DNA of 49,779 nt, taken from a virus. The position numbers were made by a program, and so were the translations under genes. The stretch spans positions 1 through 49,779 of IMG/VR virus record IMGVR_UViG_3300017735_000014, one strand, 5' to 3'. This document shows positions 15,762 through 24,167 of the stretch, one piece after another. The first letter of the stretch is position 1. Every line of letters starts with the position of its first letter. Under the pieces are notes generated by a model. That model was not told the DNA's origin. It saw only the letters and a list, made by a program, of their open reading frames with translations, and did not search any database.

Positions 15762-16044
15762 ACAAAGAGCTGAACAGGCCATGAGGCTTGATAGAATTGA
15801 GCAGAAGATTGATCAAATGTCTACTGCCATTATTTCCTTAGCTAGAGCTGAAGAAAAGATTGCCACTATGGCAGAATTTGGTAAACAACAAGGTGAACAA
15901 ATATTAACTGTTATAAATAGAGTTGATAGGTTAGAAATATTAGTGCGTGAGAATGCACAAACTGTAAACGTAATTAATAAACTATTCTGGATAGTAATTG
16001 CAGGTGCTGCAACGGCTATTACAGGAATGCTTTTCATTCAATAG
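15745..16044 (+). CDS. Coiled-coil protein with C-terminal membrane anchor (holin-accessory-like)
   Basis: This 99-residue protein begins with a long amphipathic coiled coil (MRLDRIEQKIDQMSTAIISL and onward). It ends with one transmembrane helix, LFWIVIAGAATAITGMLFIQ. This layout matches XhlA/haemolysin-type phage proteins that assist holins, and also tail-anchored scaffolds. The role is therefore uncertain. It has its own start inside the end of the preceding gene. Confidence 0.65.
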   Translation: MSTVSEQRAEQAMRLDRIEQKIDQMSTAIISLARAEEKIATMAEFGKQQGEQILTVINRVDRLEILVRENAQTVNVINKLFWIVIAGAATAITGMLFIQ

Positions 16045-16053
16045 GAGACAAAA

Positions 16054-16545
16054 ATGAAAATTAATGATAAAGATACCTTAAGCATTGCTGCAGCTGTTAG
16101 CGATGTACTTGAAGGTAAAGTAAAAGAAGATGAGGTGAAATATCCTCATAAAATGTATGATCCAAAAACTGGTGATGAAGTATCAGTTAAGGATGAAGCA
16201 GAACATGAAAAATACAACAAGCAAGGTTGGGTTCACGAGAAGCCAAAACTTGAAGTTGCTGAACCAGAAGCTGAAAAAGAAAAAGAGTTTAAGGCCAAGC
16301 ATGTTGTAAAGAAATCTGGTGCTAAAGATGATGGTACTATTACCAAAGAATCAAAAGAAGAGCCAGAAGAAGATGAAGAAGAAGTTGATGAAGCTTCAGA
16401 AAAGCAAAAGAAATATCAAGCTTTCTTCCAAGCGGCTCTTAAAAAGTTTGGTGCTAAATCACCTTCAGAACTGGATAAAGAAAAAAGAAAAGAGTTCTTT
16501 AACTATGTAGATAAAAACTACGAAGCAGATTCTGAGGAAGATTAA
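16054..16545 (+). CDS. Acidic protein with conserved C-terminal domain
   Basis: This 163-residue protein has an N-terminus MKINDKDTLSIAAAVSDVLEG and a strongly acidic, low-complexity centre (EPEEDEEEVDEA). The C-terminal 45 residues include YQAFFQAALKKFGAKSP and FFNYVDKNYEAD, a domain I recall at the ends of several cyanophage structural or scaffold proteins. No catalytic residues are seen. RBS AGGAGACAAAA. TATAAATA at 15912-15919 upstream may be chance. A prohead-core or scaffold role is inference. Confidence 0.65.
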   Translation: MKINDKDTLSIAAAVSDVLEGKVKEDEVKYPHKMYDPKTGDEVSVKDEAEHEKYNKQGWVHEKPKLEVAEPEAEKEKEFKAKHVVKKSGAKDDGTITKESKEEPEEDEEEVDEASEKQKKYQAFFQAALKKFGAKSPSELDKEKRKEFFNYVDKNYEADSEED

Positions 16546-16575
16546 TCACTAGCCTTTGAAGGGTATATATAATAT

Positions 16576-16947
16576 ATGATGAAAATATTTGAAGAATTGA
16601 CGCATAGAAATTTTAAACTTTACGCGGCCCAGCATTATAACAACCCTGAGGCCGTTGATGTAGATGAGTTTAAAGAAGATGTAAGTAGGTTTAAATATAT
16701 TAAAAGACTTTTAAGTCGCTATGAAGCACATGGAGATTTACAAGAAAGATTAATATTAAACCACTTAATTGTATTATATAATGTCTTTGGCATAAACTGC
16801 GCAAATAAAATGTTGTGGTTTAAAATAGAAGAGCAACACTGGACATATATTAAACCATTCCTAGTGTTTTTAAACTATTTGCCTATAGACGAAAAAGTAG
16901 AGGTTCCACTGGATCCAGAAATAATAGAGAGGTTAAGAAAACTATAA
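16576..16947 (+). CDS. Conserved T4-like phage protein (DUF7207-like)
   Basis: This 123-residue soluble protein carries FKYIKRLLSRYEAHGDLQER and LILNHLIVLYNVFGINCANK, a signature seen in many marine T4-like phages from memory. The start MKIFEELTHRNF is leader-like but lacks a clear processing site. The function is unknown. The 30-nt gap before it has no good RBS but holds GGTATATATAAT. It overlaps the next gene by one base and is always seen with it in related phages, as I recall. Confidence 0.7.
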   Translation: MMKIFEELTHRNFKLYAAQHYNNPEAVDVDEFKEDVSRFKYIKRLLSRYEAHGDLQERLILNHLIVLYNVFGINCANKMLWFKIEEQHWTYIKPFLVFLNYLPIDEKVEVPLDPEIIERLRKL

Positions 16948-17528
16948 TGGGCTTAATATCAAGAACTGGTGATTTATTCTATGCCTTTAGGTTTCTTAGA
17001 ACTCTAACCAAGCAGTGGAATCAAATGGAAGCCTTTGAGTTAGGCATCATTGATGAAAATGGCAAGGTATTAAAAAAGGCAAAGGAATTAACTACGCCTG
17101 AAGAGAAATCTGCATATACAGTATTTCATAGACTTGTTTTTAATATTAAAAGATTACTGAATAAATTACCATTCGGTAAATCTAAACTAGCCTCTTATGC
17201 AGCTGCTCTATTTCTAATTAAAGAAAATACTGGGTTAACTGAAGAGGAAATTAAAAAGGTAATGTCGGAGGTGTTAGACAGTACAGAAGAGCTTGAAGAA
17301 TCTACTTGGTTCCAAGAAGATAGTAGATTAAAGCCTGGAAGGTACAAATTAACAGAAGAGGTTGCATCGCCAACAACAGGAGAAGTTGTTGCTCATCCTA
17401 AAGACATTATTGAAGTAACAGATTTTATAGAGCCAGTAGATAGGCTGTTTAGCCAAAACATATATGAAGTAACTCATATTAAAACTGGTTTAAAGTTGTA
17501 TATTACAAATGGAGAAATTAAAAGATGA
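16947..17528 (+). CDS. Conserved T4-like phage protein, helical plus beta tail
   Basis: This 193-residue protein starts with TGDLFYAFRFLRTLTKQWNQ. A helical region with FHRLVFNIKRLLNKLPFGKSK and ASYAAALFLIKE follows. A C-terminal beta part (GRYKLTEEV, then DIIEVTDFIEPVDRLFSQNIYEV) resembles a small SH3-like fold. It occurs in marine T4-like phages next to the gene before it. I know no biochemical function. It shares ATG/TAA overlaps with both neighbours. Confidence 0.7.
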   Translation: MGLISRTGDLFYAFRFLRTLTKQWNQMEAFELGIIDENGKVLKKAKELTTPEEKSAYTVFHRLVFNIKRLLNKLPFGKSKLASYAAALFLIKENTGLTEEEIKKVMSEVLDSTEELEESTWFQEDSRLKPGRYKLTEEVASPTTGEVVAHPKDIIEVTDFIEPVDRLFSQNIYEVTHIKTGLKLYITNGEIKR

Positions 17529-17731
17529 AAAAATTTAAGGATGTATGGGAAACTGCTGCCAATGCTACTGGTGCAAGTGTATCTATGCCTTCAGATGCAT
17601 CTCATGCTAAAAAGAAGAAGAAGGACATTTATGACGGTAGAACTAAGGCTGGAAGAAAATTTGTAGAAAGAATTTTAGCCAGAAGAAAGGCAGCAGAAGC
17701 CAAAAAGGTAAGTGAATTTAAAAAAGGTTAA
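17525..17731 (+). CDS. Small basic protein with leader
   Basis: This 68-residue protein opens MKKFKDVWETAANATGA, a leader-like start with V-W-E at residues 7-9. Lys-rich clusters follow (AKKKKKDIYDGRTKAGRKF). Small size, strong positive charge and leader make it a candidate packaged internal protein. It is the last member of the 8.3-17.7 kb series. ATGA overlaps the preceding stop. Confidence 0.62.
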   Translation: MKKFKDVWETAANATGASVSMPSDASHAKKKKKDIYDGRTKAGRKFVERILARRKAAEAKKVSEFKKG

Positions 17732-17734
17732 ATT

Positions 17735-18103
17735 ATGTCAAAAATATTGATTGGAATAATTGTTGTCATGGGTTTGGGAGGATATTTCCTCTATAATAAA
17801 AACTTAGAATTAGTTCAACTAAACAAGGCATATGAAGTAAGAGATGCCGAGCAAAGGGCAACAATCGTTGCCATACAAGAAAACATGGAAACTACTCAAA
17901 AAGCATTGACTGGTCTCCAAGTAAAAAATCAACAATACGAAGAAGAAATGTCCGAATATTTAGATATATTCAGAAGACATAACCTAGCAAAACTAGCAAG
18001 TGCAAAGCCAGGATTAATTGAACCAAGTGTTAATAAGAGAACTAAGGAGGTATTTGATGAGATTGAAAACATTAGTAATCGCATTTCTAGCCTTAACAAT
18101 TAG
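17735..18103 (+). CDS. Inner-membrane spanin (Rz-like)
   Basis: This 122-residue protein has one N-terminal transmembrane helix (ILIGIIVVMGLGGYFLY, residues 4-20) and then a long periplasmic coiled coil (RDAEQRATIVAIQENMETTQ). This is the i-spanin layout. Its last 47 nt overlap a lipoprotein gene in another frame, the classical embedded spanin arrangement. With its partner it would bridge and fuse inner and outer membranes in the last step of lysis of a Gram-negative host. Confidence 0.8.
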   Translation: MSKILIGIIVVMGLGGYFLYNKNLELVQLNKAYEVRDAEQRATIVAIQENMETTQKALTGLQVKNQQYEEEMSEYLDIFRRHNLAKLASAKPGLIEPSVNKRTKEVFDEIENISNRISSLNN

Positions 18104-18542
18104 TGGTTGTTCTCTACTAGGGCCTAAAGAAGTTGAAATTATAACAAAACCTGTTAAAATAGATATTGTTCAACCTACTCTCCCTAGAGGTATTAATTTA
18201 AAAGAACCTAAATGGTATGTTGTTTCTGATGCCAAAGTAATTGAGAATTGCTTAAAGAATCCAGAAACTAAAGAACCAGACTGTAAATTAGGTAGGGAAG
18301 ATAGGTATCCAGAAGGATATACACACATGGATAAATTTATAGATGCCATGCGTAAACAGCACGGAGGCGATGTTGTCTTTGTTGCAATGACAGTTGAGGA
18401 TTATGAGCTTATGGCTTATAACACTCAGGAAATTAAAAGATATATAAGTCAACTAGGCGAAGTAATTGTATACTATCGTAATGTAACTATAGGTGATGAT
18501 AATGCTGGAGCAGTTGAAATTAAGGTGGAGGAAAATGAGTAA
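18057..18542 (+). CDS. Outer-membrane spanin lipoprotein (Rz1-like)
   Basis: ATG 18057 has a near-perfect AAGGAGG 6 nt upstream. The 161-residue product starts with a lipoprotein signal, LVIAFLALTISGC, placing Cys at about residue 18. A Pro-containing linker and a periplasmic domain with four further cysteines follow. It is longer than typical Rz1, so it has a folded domain beyond the linker. The overlap with the i-spanin gene supports pairing. It ends 8 nt inside the lipase gene. Confidence 0.75.
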   Translation: MRLKTLVIAFLALTISGCSLLGPKEVEIITKPVKIDIVQPTLPRGINLKEPKWYVVSDAKVIENCLKNPETKEPDCKLGREDRYPEGYTHMDKFIDAMRKQHGGDVVFVAMTVEDYELMAYNTQEIKRYISQLGEVIVYYRNVTIGDDNAGAVEIKVEENE

Positions 18543-19290
18543 AATAAAAGAATTGGGTAAGTGGGATAGAGCATTAATTGCAGCAAAACTATCAGCTCTT
18601 GCATATAAAAATGAAAAACAAGTTGTCGATGGGGCTAAAAAATTAGGATTTCCATGGGCAAAATTAATTAGCAGAGATGGTGCAGAGGTATTAGTCGCAA
18701 AAGACAGAAATGATTTATGGTTTGCGTTTAGGGGTACAGAACCTTCTAAACTAAATGATGTCATGGCTGACTTAAATGTTATTAAAAATTCAGCCACAGC
18801 TGGTGGTAAAGTTCACAGTGGATTCCAAAAAGAAGTTAATGATTTATGGCTTGACATTGTAGCAGAATTAGAGCACAATGATCAATTAAAAATCCGTAAA
18901 GATGTTTATTTTACTGGTCATAGCTTAGGTGCTGCTATGGCAACTATTGCTTCTACCAGATACCCACAAGCTCAAGAGTTATTCACCTTTGGTTCACCGA
19001 GAGTAGGTGGCAAACACTTTATTAAAAATATTACAGTACCACATACAAGATTTATGAATAATAATGATATTGTATGTAGAATACCACCCGCATGGTTAGG
19101 GTTTAGGCATCACGGCGAAATGGTCTACTTTGATAGAAATGGTGATGCACAGGCTAAACCTACATGGGCTGATCTGTTTTATGGTATTTTAAACTCATGG
19201 AAAAGATTTAAGTTTTTCGATGGGATTGTTGACCACGGCATTCCCAATTATGTAAGAGCTATTAATAGACTAAAGAAAAGGGATAAGTGA
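18535..19290 (+). CDS. Class 3 lipase-like alpha/beta hydrolase
   Basis: This 251-residue protein starts at ATG 18535 after GGTGGAGG. It has the lipase-3 core: LWFAFRGTEP (oxyanion strand), VYFTGHSLGAAMA with nucleophile Ser130, ELFTFGSPRVGG, the likely acid in NNNDIVCRIPP and the likely catalytic His in DHGIPNY. There is no signal peptide. It may hydrolyse membrane lipids. Its place directly behind the spanin genes suggests a role in lysis or envelope disruption (inference). Its stop overlaps the next start (TGATG). Confidence 0.88.
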   Translation: MSKIKELGKWDRALIAAKLSALAYKNEKQVVDGAKKLGFPWAKLISRDGAEVLVAKDRNDLWFAFRGTEPSKLNDVMADLNVIKNSATAGGKVHSGFQKEVNDLWLDIVAELEHNDQLKIRKDVYFTGHSLGAAMATIASTRYPQAQELFTFGSPRVGGKHFIKNITVPHTRFMNNNDIVCRIPPAWLGFRHHGEMVYFDRNGDAQAKPTWADLFYGILNSWKRFKFFDGIVDHGIPNYVRAINRLKKRDK

Positions 19291-19580
19291 TGCACTGGTT
19301 AATCGTACTGTCACTAAAATCTATTCTCTCTAGTATTATTGGTTCCTCTTTTTATCAGTGGTTTCAAGGCACTACACTAGGTATATGGTTCCAAAAACAA
19401 GTGGATAGATTTATGGAGTATTTTGCATTAAAGTACTCTTTAGAGCTAATGAAGAAAGATGCCAAATTTAGAAAGCAATACCCTCTACAAGCAGAAAGAC
19501 TAGATGCTTTAGAAGAGGATATGGAGACTCTTTTTGAGATACATTCTAAAGAAATAACAAAACATCTTACTGAAAAATAA
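19290..19580 (+). CDS. Small membrane protein after the lipase
   Basis: This 96-residue protein has an N-terminal hydrophobic stretch (WLIVLSLKSILSSIIG, then SSFYQWFQGTTLGIW). A charged helical domain with Lys, Glu and Met follows. A single-pass membrane protein of unknown role; a lipase partner or holin-like role fits the context but is not shown. ATG 19290 is preceded by AAAAGGGA; the GTG at 19287 is less likely. Confidence 0.62.
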   Translation: MHWLIVLSLKSILSSIIGSSFYQWFQGTTLGIWFQKQVDRFMEYFALKYSLELMKKDAKFRKQYPLQAERLDALEEDMETLFEIHSKEITKHLTEK

Positions 19581-19592
19581 TTAAAAAATGTG

Positions 19593-19621
19593 TTTACAAT
19601 CCGTGTGGGTTGTGATATAAT
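19593..19621 (+). promoter_or_regulatory. Sigma70-type promoter P5 (nrd genes)
   Basis: TTTACA at 19593-19598, 17-bp spacer and TGTGA-TATAAT with the -10 at 19616-19621. The predicted transcript starts near 19628 and reads into nrdA. Confidence 0.8.
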
Positions 19622-19653
19622 ATACATATTATACAATGAATGGAATTAATACA

Positions 19654-21936
19654 ATGTCAATTAAGGTTACTAAGCGTGACGGCACGCTGCAAGAGTTTGA
19701 TTTAGAGAAAGTACATCAGGTACTAGAATGGGCCGTGGCGGATATCGCAGGTGTCTCTATGTCAGAGATAGAATTAAAAGCTAATATACAACTATATGAT
19801 AAGATTCCCGCATATGATATTCACGAATTGTTAATCAAGTCAGCTGCAGAACTTATATCAGATCACACCCCAAATTATCAATTTGTTGCCGCTAGGTTAA
19901 TTTCTTATAAGCTGAGAAAGGAAGTTTATGGGGATTATACACCTTGGCATCTAAAAGATCTTATTATTCAGAATGTAGACCGAGGAGTTTATGATGGCGG
20001 CATCATGAAAGCTTACATACCTGAAGAAATTAATGATTTAAATGATTATATTAAACATGAACGAGATGATACATTTACCTTTGCAGGCATGGAACAGTTT
20101 AGAGGTAAATATTTAGTTCAAGAAAGATCAACTAAAACACATTATGAAACACCACAGATGTTATACATGATGGTTTCTGCTACACTATTTCAAAATTACC
20201 CATTAGAAACTCGATTAAAATATGTTAAGGAATATTATGATGCAATTTCTCAATTCTACATTTCATTGCCTACGCCAATTATGGCAGGTGTACGGACTCC
20301 AACCCGTCAGTTTTCGTCTTGTGTGCTCATTGAATCTGGTGATTCTCTTGACAGCATCAACTCTACTGCCACCTCTATCGTAAAATATATCAGTAAAAAG
20401 GCTGGTATCGGTATTGGGGCTGGTGCTATTAGAGCCGATGGGGCAAGAGTGGGTGATGGTTCTATTGTTCACACAGGTCTTATTCCATTCTTAAAGTATT
20501 TTCAAGCCGCTGTTAAATCATGTTCACAAGGTGGTGTTCGTGGTGGTGCTGCTACTGTATATCTACCAATCTGGCACTATGAGTTTGAAGACTTAGTTGT
20601 ATTGAAAAACAATAAAGGTACTGAAGAAAATCGTGTAAGGCATATGGATTATGCATTCCAATTAAATAAAACAATGTATGAACGATTGCTTTCGGGTGGA
20701 GACATTACATTCTTTGATCCAAGCGATGTGCCAGGGCTATATGAATCATTCTTTGATGATCAAGATAAATTTAAAGAGCTATATGAAAAATACGAAAAGG
20801 CACGTAATGTTAGGAAGAAAGTATTACCTGCCCTAGATGTATTTCAGATGCTCTTAACAGAACGAAAAGACACAGGTAGAATTTATGTAATGAATGTTGA
20901 CCATGCAAATGATCATGGAGCATTTAATCCAAAAGAAGCTCCTATTCGTATGAGTAACCTATGCTGTGAAATTGATTTACCTACAAAACCACTCAATGCT
21001 GCTGATGATACCGAAGGGGAAATATCACTATGCACACTCTCTGCAATCAACTGGGGATTAATTAATGAGCCCTCAGAATTTAAAAGATATTGCGATTTAT
21101 CTGTCCGTGCTCTCGATGAGCTGCTTGATTATCAGTCTTATCCTGTACCTGCGGCAGAACATGGGACTATGAATCGTAGACCCCTTGGTGTTGGAATTAT
21201 CAATCTAGCATATTTTCTAGCCAAGAGAGGTCTTAAATATGATGAATCTGCATTCGAAGTTGTTGATGAATATGCAGAAGCATGGTCATATTATTTAATT
21301 AAAGCATCTGCAAATCTGGCCAAAGAAAAGGGTAAAATACCTTTAAATAATGAAACAAAATACGCCAGTGGAGTATTGCCAATTGATACATATAAGAGTG
21401 CGATAGATAATTTAATAGAGCATAAAGAAAGGAAAAAGTGGAACGAGCTGAGAACTCAACTCAAAGACACCGGTATCCGTAATTCTACTCTTATGGCATT
21501 AATGCCTGCAGAAACATCCGCACAAATTTCTAATAGCACGAATGGTATTGAACCACCACGTGCCTTGGTATCCTACAAACAAAGTAAGGACGGTGTTCTT
21601 GCACAAGTTGTTCCAGGCTACCACCATTTGAAAAACAAGTATGACTTGTTATGGGACCAAGAAAGTCCTGATGGTTATTTGAAAATTTGTGCAATTTTAC
21701 AGAAATATATTGACCAAGGTATCTCTGTAAATACTTCATATAACCCAGAGAAGTTTGAGGATAATAAAATCCCTATGTCTGTTATGTTACAAGATTTAGT
21801 AACATCATACAAGTATGGATTAAAACAACTATATTATTTTAATACCTATGATGGTTCTGGAGAAATTAAAGAAGAGTTACCAGAGCTAGAGCAAACAATC
21901 ATTGACGAGGAAGACTGCGATAGTTGTAAGATATGA
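19654..21936 (+). CDS. nrdA: Ribonucleotide reductase class Ia, large subunit
   Basis: This protein has about 760 residues. Signatures of the alpha subunit are RQFSSCVLIESGDS (first active-site Cys), the NLCCEIDLPT and ISLCTLSAINWG segments (second Cys), NRRPLGVGIINLA, ALMPAETSAQISNSTNGIEP, and a C-terminal redox pair (CDSC). It reduces ribonucleoside diphosphates with the NrdB radical. Start ATG 19654 has TGGA 9 nt upstream and fits the family N-terminus (SIKVTKRDG). An in-frame ATG at 19636 would leave an 8-nt leader without RBS. It overlaps a small gene by 4 nt. Confidence 0.95.
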   Translation: MSIKVTKRDGTLQEFDLEKVHQVLEWAVADIAGVSMSEIELKANIQLYDKIPAYDIHELLIKSAAELISDHTPNYQFVAARLISYKLRKEVYGDYTPWHLKDLIIQNVDRGVYDGGIMKAYIPEEINDLNDYIKHERDDTFTFAGMEQFRGKYLVQERSTKTHYETPQMLYMMVSATLFQNYPLETRLKYVKEYYDAISQFYISLPTPIMAGVRTPTRQFSSCVLIESGDSLDSINSTATSIVKYISKKAGIGIGAGAIRADGARVGDGSIVHTGLIPFLKYFQAAVKSCSQGGVRGGAATVYLPIWHYEFEDLVVLKNNKGTEENRVRHMDYAFQLNKTMYERLLSGGDITFFDPSDVPGLYESFFDDQDKFKELYEKYEKARNVRKKVLPALDVFQMLLTERKDTGRIYVMNVDHANDHGAFNPKEAPIRMSNLCCEIDLPTKPLNAADDTEGEISLCTLSAINWGLINEPSEFKRYCDLSVRALDELLDYQSYPVPAAEHGTMNRRPLGVGIINLAYFLAKRGLKYDESAFEVVDEYAEAWSYYLIKASANLAKEKGKIPLNNETKYASGVLPIDTYKSAIDNLIEHKERKKWNELRTQLKDTGIRNSTLMALMPAETSAQISNSTNGIEPPRALVSYKQSKDGVLAQVVPGYHHLKNKYDLLWDQESPDGYLKICAILQKYIDQGISVNTSYNPEKFEDNKIPMSVMLQDLVTSYKYGLKQLYYFNTYDGSGEIKEELPELEQTIIDEEDCDSCKI

Positions 21937-22106
21937 AAAAAGAAAGAATACCTTTAAAAGGTGGAGCAGAATGGGATGCTTTAACTGATGCTCGTAGATG
22001 GTATTGTTATTTAACAAAACCAGGCGTCACTAAAAGTATTAAAAAAGGTTATAATAAACGATTTAGAAAAAAAGGAAAAGTGAATGGCAGTATTGAAGAA
22101 GAATAA
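21933..22106 (+). CDS. 57-residue basic protein between nrdA and nrdB
   Basis: ATG 21933 overlaps the nrdA stop (ATGA). The product starts MKKERIPLKGGAEWDALTD, then WYCYLTKPGVTKSIKKGYN and a basic end. I recall similar short proteins in marine T4-like phages, so the gene is probably real. It is too short for a catalytic role. The last 23 nt overlap nrdB in another frame. Confidence 0.65.
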   Translation: MKKERIPLKGGAEWDALTDARRWYCYLTKPGVTKSIKKGYNKRFRKKGKVNGSIEEE

Positions 22107-23157
22107 AAAATCTCATATGAATAAAAATCTATTCTTAGATGAATCAGTAGATATTCAGAGATTTGATGAAGTAAAATATCCACAAATTGAAAAAATCACA
22201 GAGAAACAATTAGGATTCTTTTGGAGGCCCGAAGAGGTAGATATTTCAAAAGATAAAAAGGACTTTAACGGATTAACAGATCATGAAAAGCACATTTTCA
22301 CTTCTAATCTCAAGAGGCAAATACTACTGGATTCGGTTCAAGGCAGAGCTCCCAATCTGGCATTCTTACCTATTGCAAGTTTACCAGAGCTTGAAAACTG
22401 GATCGAAACTTGGAGTTTCTTCGAGACTATTCATAGTAGATCTTATACTCATATCATTAGGAATATTTACGCTGACCCTTCTACTGTATTTGATGGTATG
22501 CTAGATGTAAAAGAAATCCTAGATTGTGGTAATGATATTGCAAAATATTATGATGATTTAATTGATTGTAATAATAGTGCTACTAATAGAATGGACCATA
22601 AAACATCTCTATATATGTGTATGATGAGTGCCAATGCACTTGAAGGTATTAGATTCTATGTATCATTTGCTTGTAGTTGGGCATTTGCCGAACTAAAGAA
22701 AATGGAAGGTAATGCAAAGATTATTAAATTTATTGCACGTGATGAAAATACACACCTTGCTGGCACTACTACTATTATTAAGAAAATGCTTCAGGAAGAT
22801 AAGGACTTTGTAAAGATTGCAAAGAAAATGGAACCAGAAGTAATTAAATTATTCACTCAAGTTATCGAGCAAGAGAAAGAATGGGCCCGATACCTATTTA
22901 AAGATGGCTCGATGATCGGCCTAAACCAGGCAATATTGGAAGAATATATTGAGTGGATTGGTTGTAAAAGAATGAGAGCTTTAGGCCTTCATTGCCCATA
23001 TACTGTCCCTCAAGCAAACCCTTTACCTTGGACACAAAAGTGGATTGGTGGTGGTGATGTACAAGTCGCACCACAAGAAACCGAAATCACTTCTTATGTT
23101 ACTGGTGGAGTAAAGAAAGATGTTGATGAGAACACATTATCAGGATTAAGTTTATGA
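22084..23157 (+). CDS. nrdB: Ribonucleotide reductase class Ia, small subunit
   Basis: This 357-residue ferritin-like subunit has diiron ligands in FETIHSRSYTHII (Glu and His), in a later helix with ANALEGIRFYVSFA, and in FIARDENTHLAGT (Glu and His). Around the second helix, NIYADPSTVFD is NrdB-like. The start ATG 22084 has AAAAGGAAAA upstream. It generates the tyrosyl radical used by NrdA. The stop overlaps the next gene by 4 nt (ATGA). Confidence 0.93.
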   Translation: MAVLKKNKKSHMNKNLFLDESVDIQRFDEVKYPQIEKITEKQLGFFWRPEEVDISKDKKDFNGLTDHEKHIFTSNLKRQILLDSVQGRAPNLAFLPIASLPELENWIETWSFFETIHSRSYTHIIRNIYADPSTVFDGMLDVKEILDCGNDIAKYYDDLIDCNNSATNRMDHKTSLYMCMMSANALEGIRFYVSFACSWAFAELKKMEGNAKIIKFIARDENTHLAGTTTIIKKMLQEDKDFVKIAKKMEPEVIKLFTQVIEQEKEWARYLFKDGSMIGLNQAILEEYIEWIGCKRMRALGLHCPYTVPQANPLPWTQKWIGGGDVQVAPQETEITSYVTGGVKKDVDENTLSGLSL

Positions 23158-23357
23158 TTTATATACCTTGGTTCACAAAGCCTGAAGCCCAAAAGAAGGC
23201 ATTACAAATAGTTAATTTATCACCAAATGAATCAATGGTGGAAAAATTATCAGATATACACCCAATGCGACAAATTGTTTGGGCAACAGTTATTCAAGGA
23301 TTAGTCTTTGCAGGAATGTTGTTTTCGTTTTGGTTAATTAATGGAGTAGTAAATTGA
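23154..23357 (+). CDS. 67-residue membrane protein in the nrd operon
   Basis: ATGA overlap with nrdB. A soluble N-terminal part (WFTKPEAQKKALQIVNLSP) and a C-terminal transmembrane helix (IVWATVIQGLVFAGMLFSFWLI) are visible. Its presence between nrdB and glutaredoxin suggests conserved co-expression, but no function is recognised. Confidence 0.65.
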   Translation: MIYIPWFTKPEAQKKALQIVNLSPNESMVEKLSDIHPMRQIVWATVIQGLVFAGMLFSFWLINGVVN

Positions 23358-23575
23358 TAGCAGAAATATATGGAAAAGAACAATGTCCTTTTTGTGATAT
23401 GGCCAAAGTGTTATGTACACAGAAAGAGGTAAAATTTGAATATAAACAACTTGGGTCAGATTTTACAAGAGAAGAAATGATAGAAAAATTCCCAACTGCA
23501 AGAACATTCCCTCAGATCATTTTAAATGGGGAAAAAATTGGCGGGTACGAACAGTTAAAACAAAAAATAAGTTAG
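23354..23575 (+). CDS. Glutaredoxin
   Basis: This 73-residue protein has the dithiol active site CPFC at Cys11 and Cys14 (YGKEQCPFCDMAKVL), the cis-Pro motif TFPQIILNG and GGYEQLKQ. It likely re-reduces ribonucleotide reductase, fitting its place behind nrdA and nrdB. The start is TTG 23354, with GGAG 8 nt upstream; the first possible ATG would remove the active site. Confidence 0.92.
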   Translation: MIAEIYGKEQCPFCDMAKVLCTQKEVKFEYKQLGSDFTREEMIEKFPTARTFPQIILNGEKIGGYEQLKQKIS

Positions 23576-23583
23576 GAGAATAA

Positions 23584-23733
23584 ATGTTCACTTATCAACT
23601 GGAATGTGAAGGCTGTTTTTCATCCTGTGAAATTATTTTTGAAGGTGATGTGCCTGAAAGAATACATTGCCCTCATTGCGGTGAACAACAGGAATCTGAT
23701 GATAGATTCGGCGAACTAGATTTTGATGAATAA
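23584..23733 (+). CDS. 49-residue zinc-ribbon-like protein
   Basis: ATG 23584 follows TTAGGAGAATAA. Four cysteines sit as CEGCFSSC at the start and CPHCGEQ near the end, with an acidic tail ending DFDE. This is a zinc-ribbon spacing. Such mini-proteins often contact nucleic acid or polymerase; the role here is unknown. Confidence 0.72.
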   Translation: MFTYQLECEGCFSSCEIIFEGDVPERIHCPHCGEQQESDDRFGELDFDE

Positions 23734-23741
23734 ATAAGAGT

Positions 23742-24164
23742 ATGACATGGCATTATCAAGGCAGAGAGTACGACTTGCCAGAAGGGCAAGATCCCAAAGA
23801 ACTATATGGTTTTGTTTATCTGATAACGAACCGAGCCACGGGTCAGAAGTACGTGGGGAAGAAGTTCTTTTGGTTCAAAAAGACACTACCAATAACCAAG
23901 ACTCGCAAGAGAAGAAAGAAGCTTTTGATTGAAAGCGACTGGAAGAATTACTATGGGTCAAATAAACATTTGGTAGAAGATGTAGAGAAAATGGGCGTAG
24001 ACACGTTCCATAGAGACATACTGCACCTGTGTAAAACACGCGGAGAATGTGCTTATATGGAAGCTAAGGAACAGTTTGATCGAGAAGTGTTATTAACCGA
24101 TGATTATTATAACGGTATCATACAGATTAAGCTTGGTGGAAACGCAATAAAAAATTTAAAATAG
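23742..24164 (+). CDS. GIY-YIG family nuclease (homing-endonuclease-like)
   Basis: This 140-residue protein has the GIY-YIG core GFVYLITNRATGQKYVGKKFFW (residues 28-49; VYL and YVG replace GIY and YIG). A basic insert follows, then WKNYYGSNKHLVEDVEKMG, and a Glu in the C-terminal helix (ECAYMEAKEQF). Related freestanding nucleases of T4-like phages are homing or Seg-like. The position after the nrd genes is typical for such inserts. There is no accessory DNA-binding domain, so it may instead be a resident nuclease. Confidence 0.8.
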   Translation: MTWHYQGREYDLPEGQDPKELYGFVYLITNRATGQKYVGKKFFWFKKTLPITKTRKRRKKLLIESDWKNYYGSNKHLVEDVEKMGVDTFHRDILHLCKTRGECAYMEAKEQFDREVLLTDDYYNGIIQIKLGGNAIKNLK

Positions 24165-24167
24165 GGG

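Noticed and set aside
15912-15919. TATAAATA as promoter of the acidic protein gene
   Set aside because: Within a coding frame, 135 bp upstream, and not distinguishable from chance.
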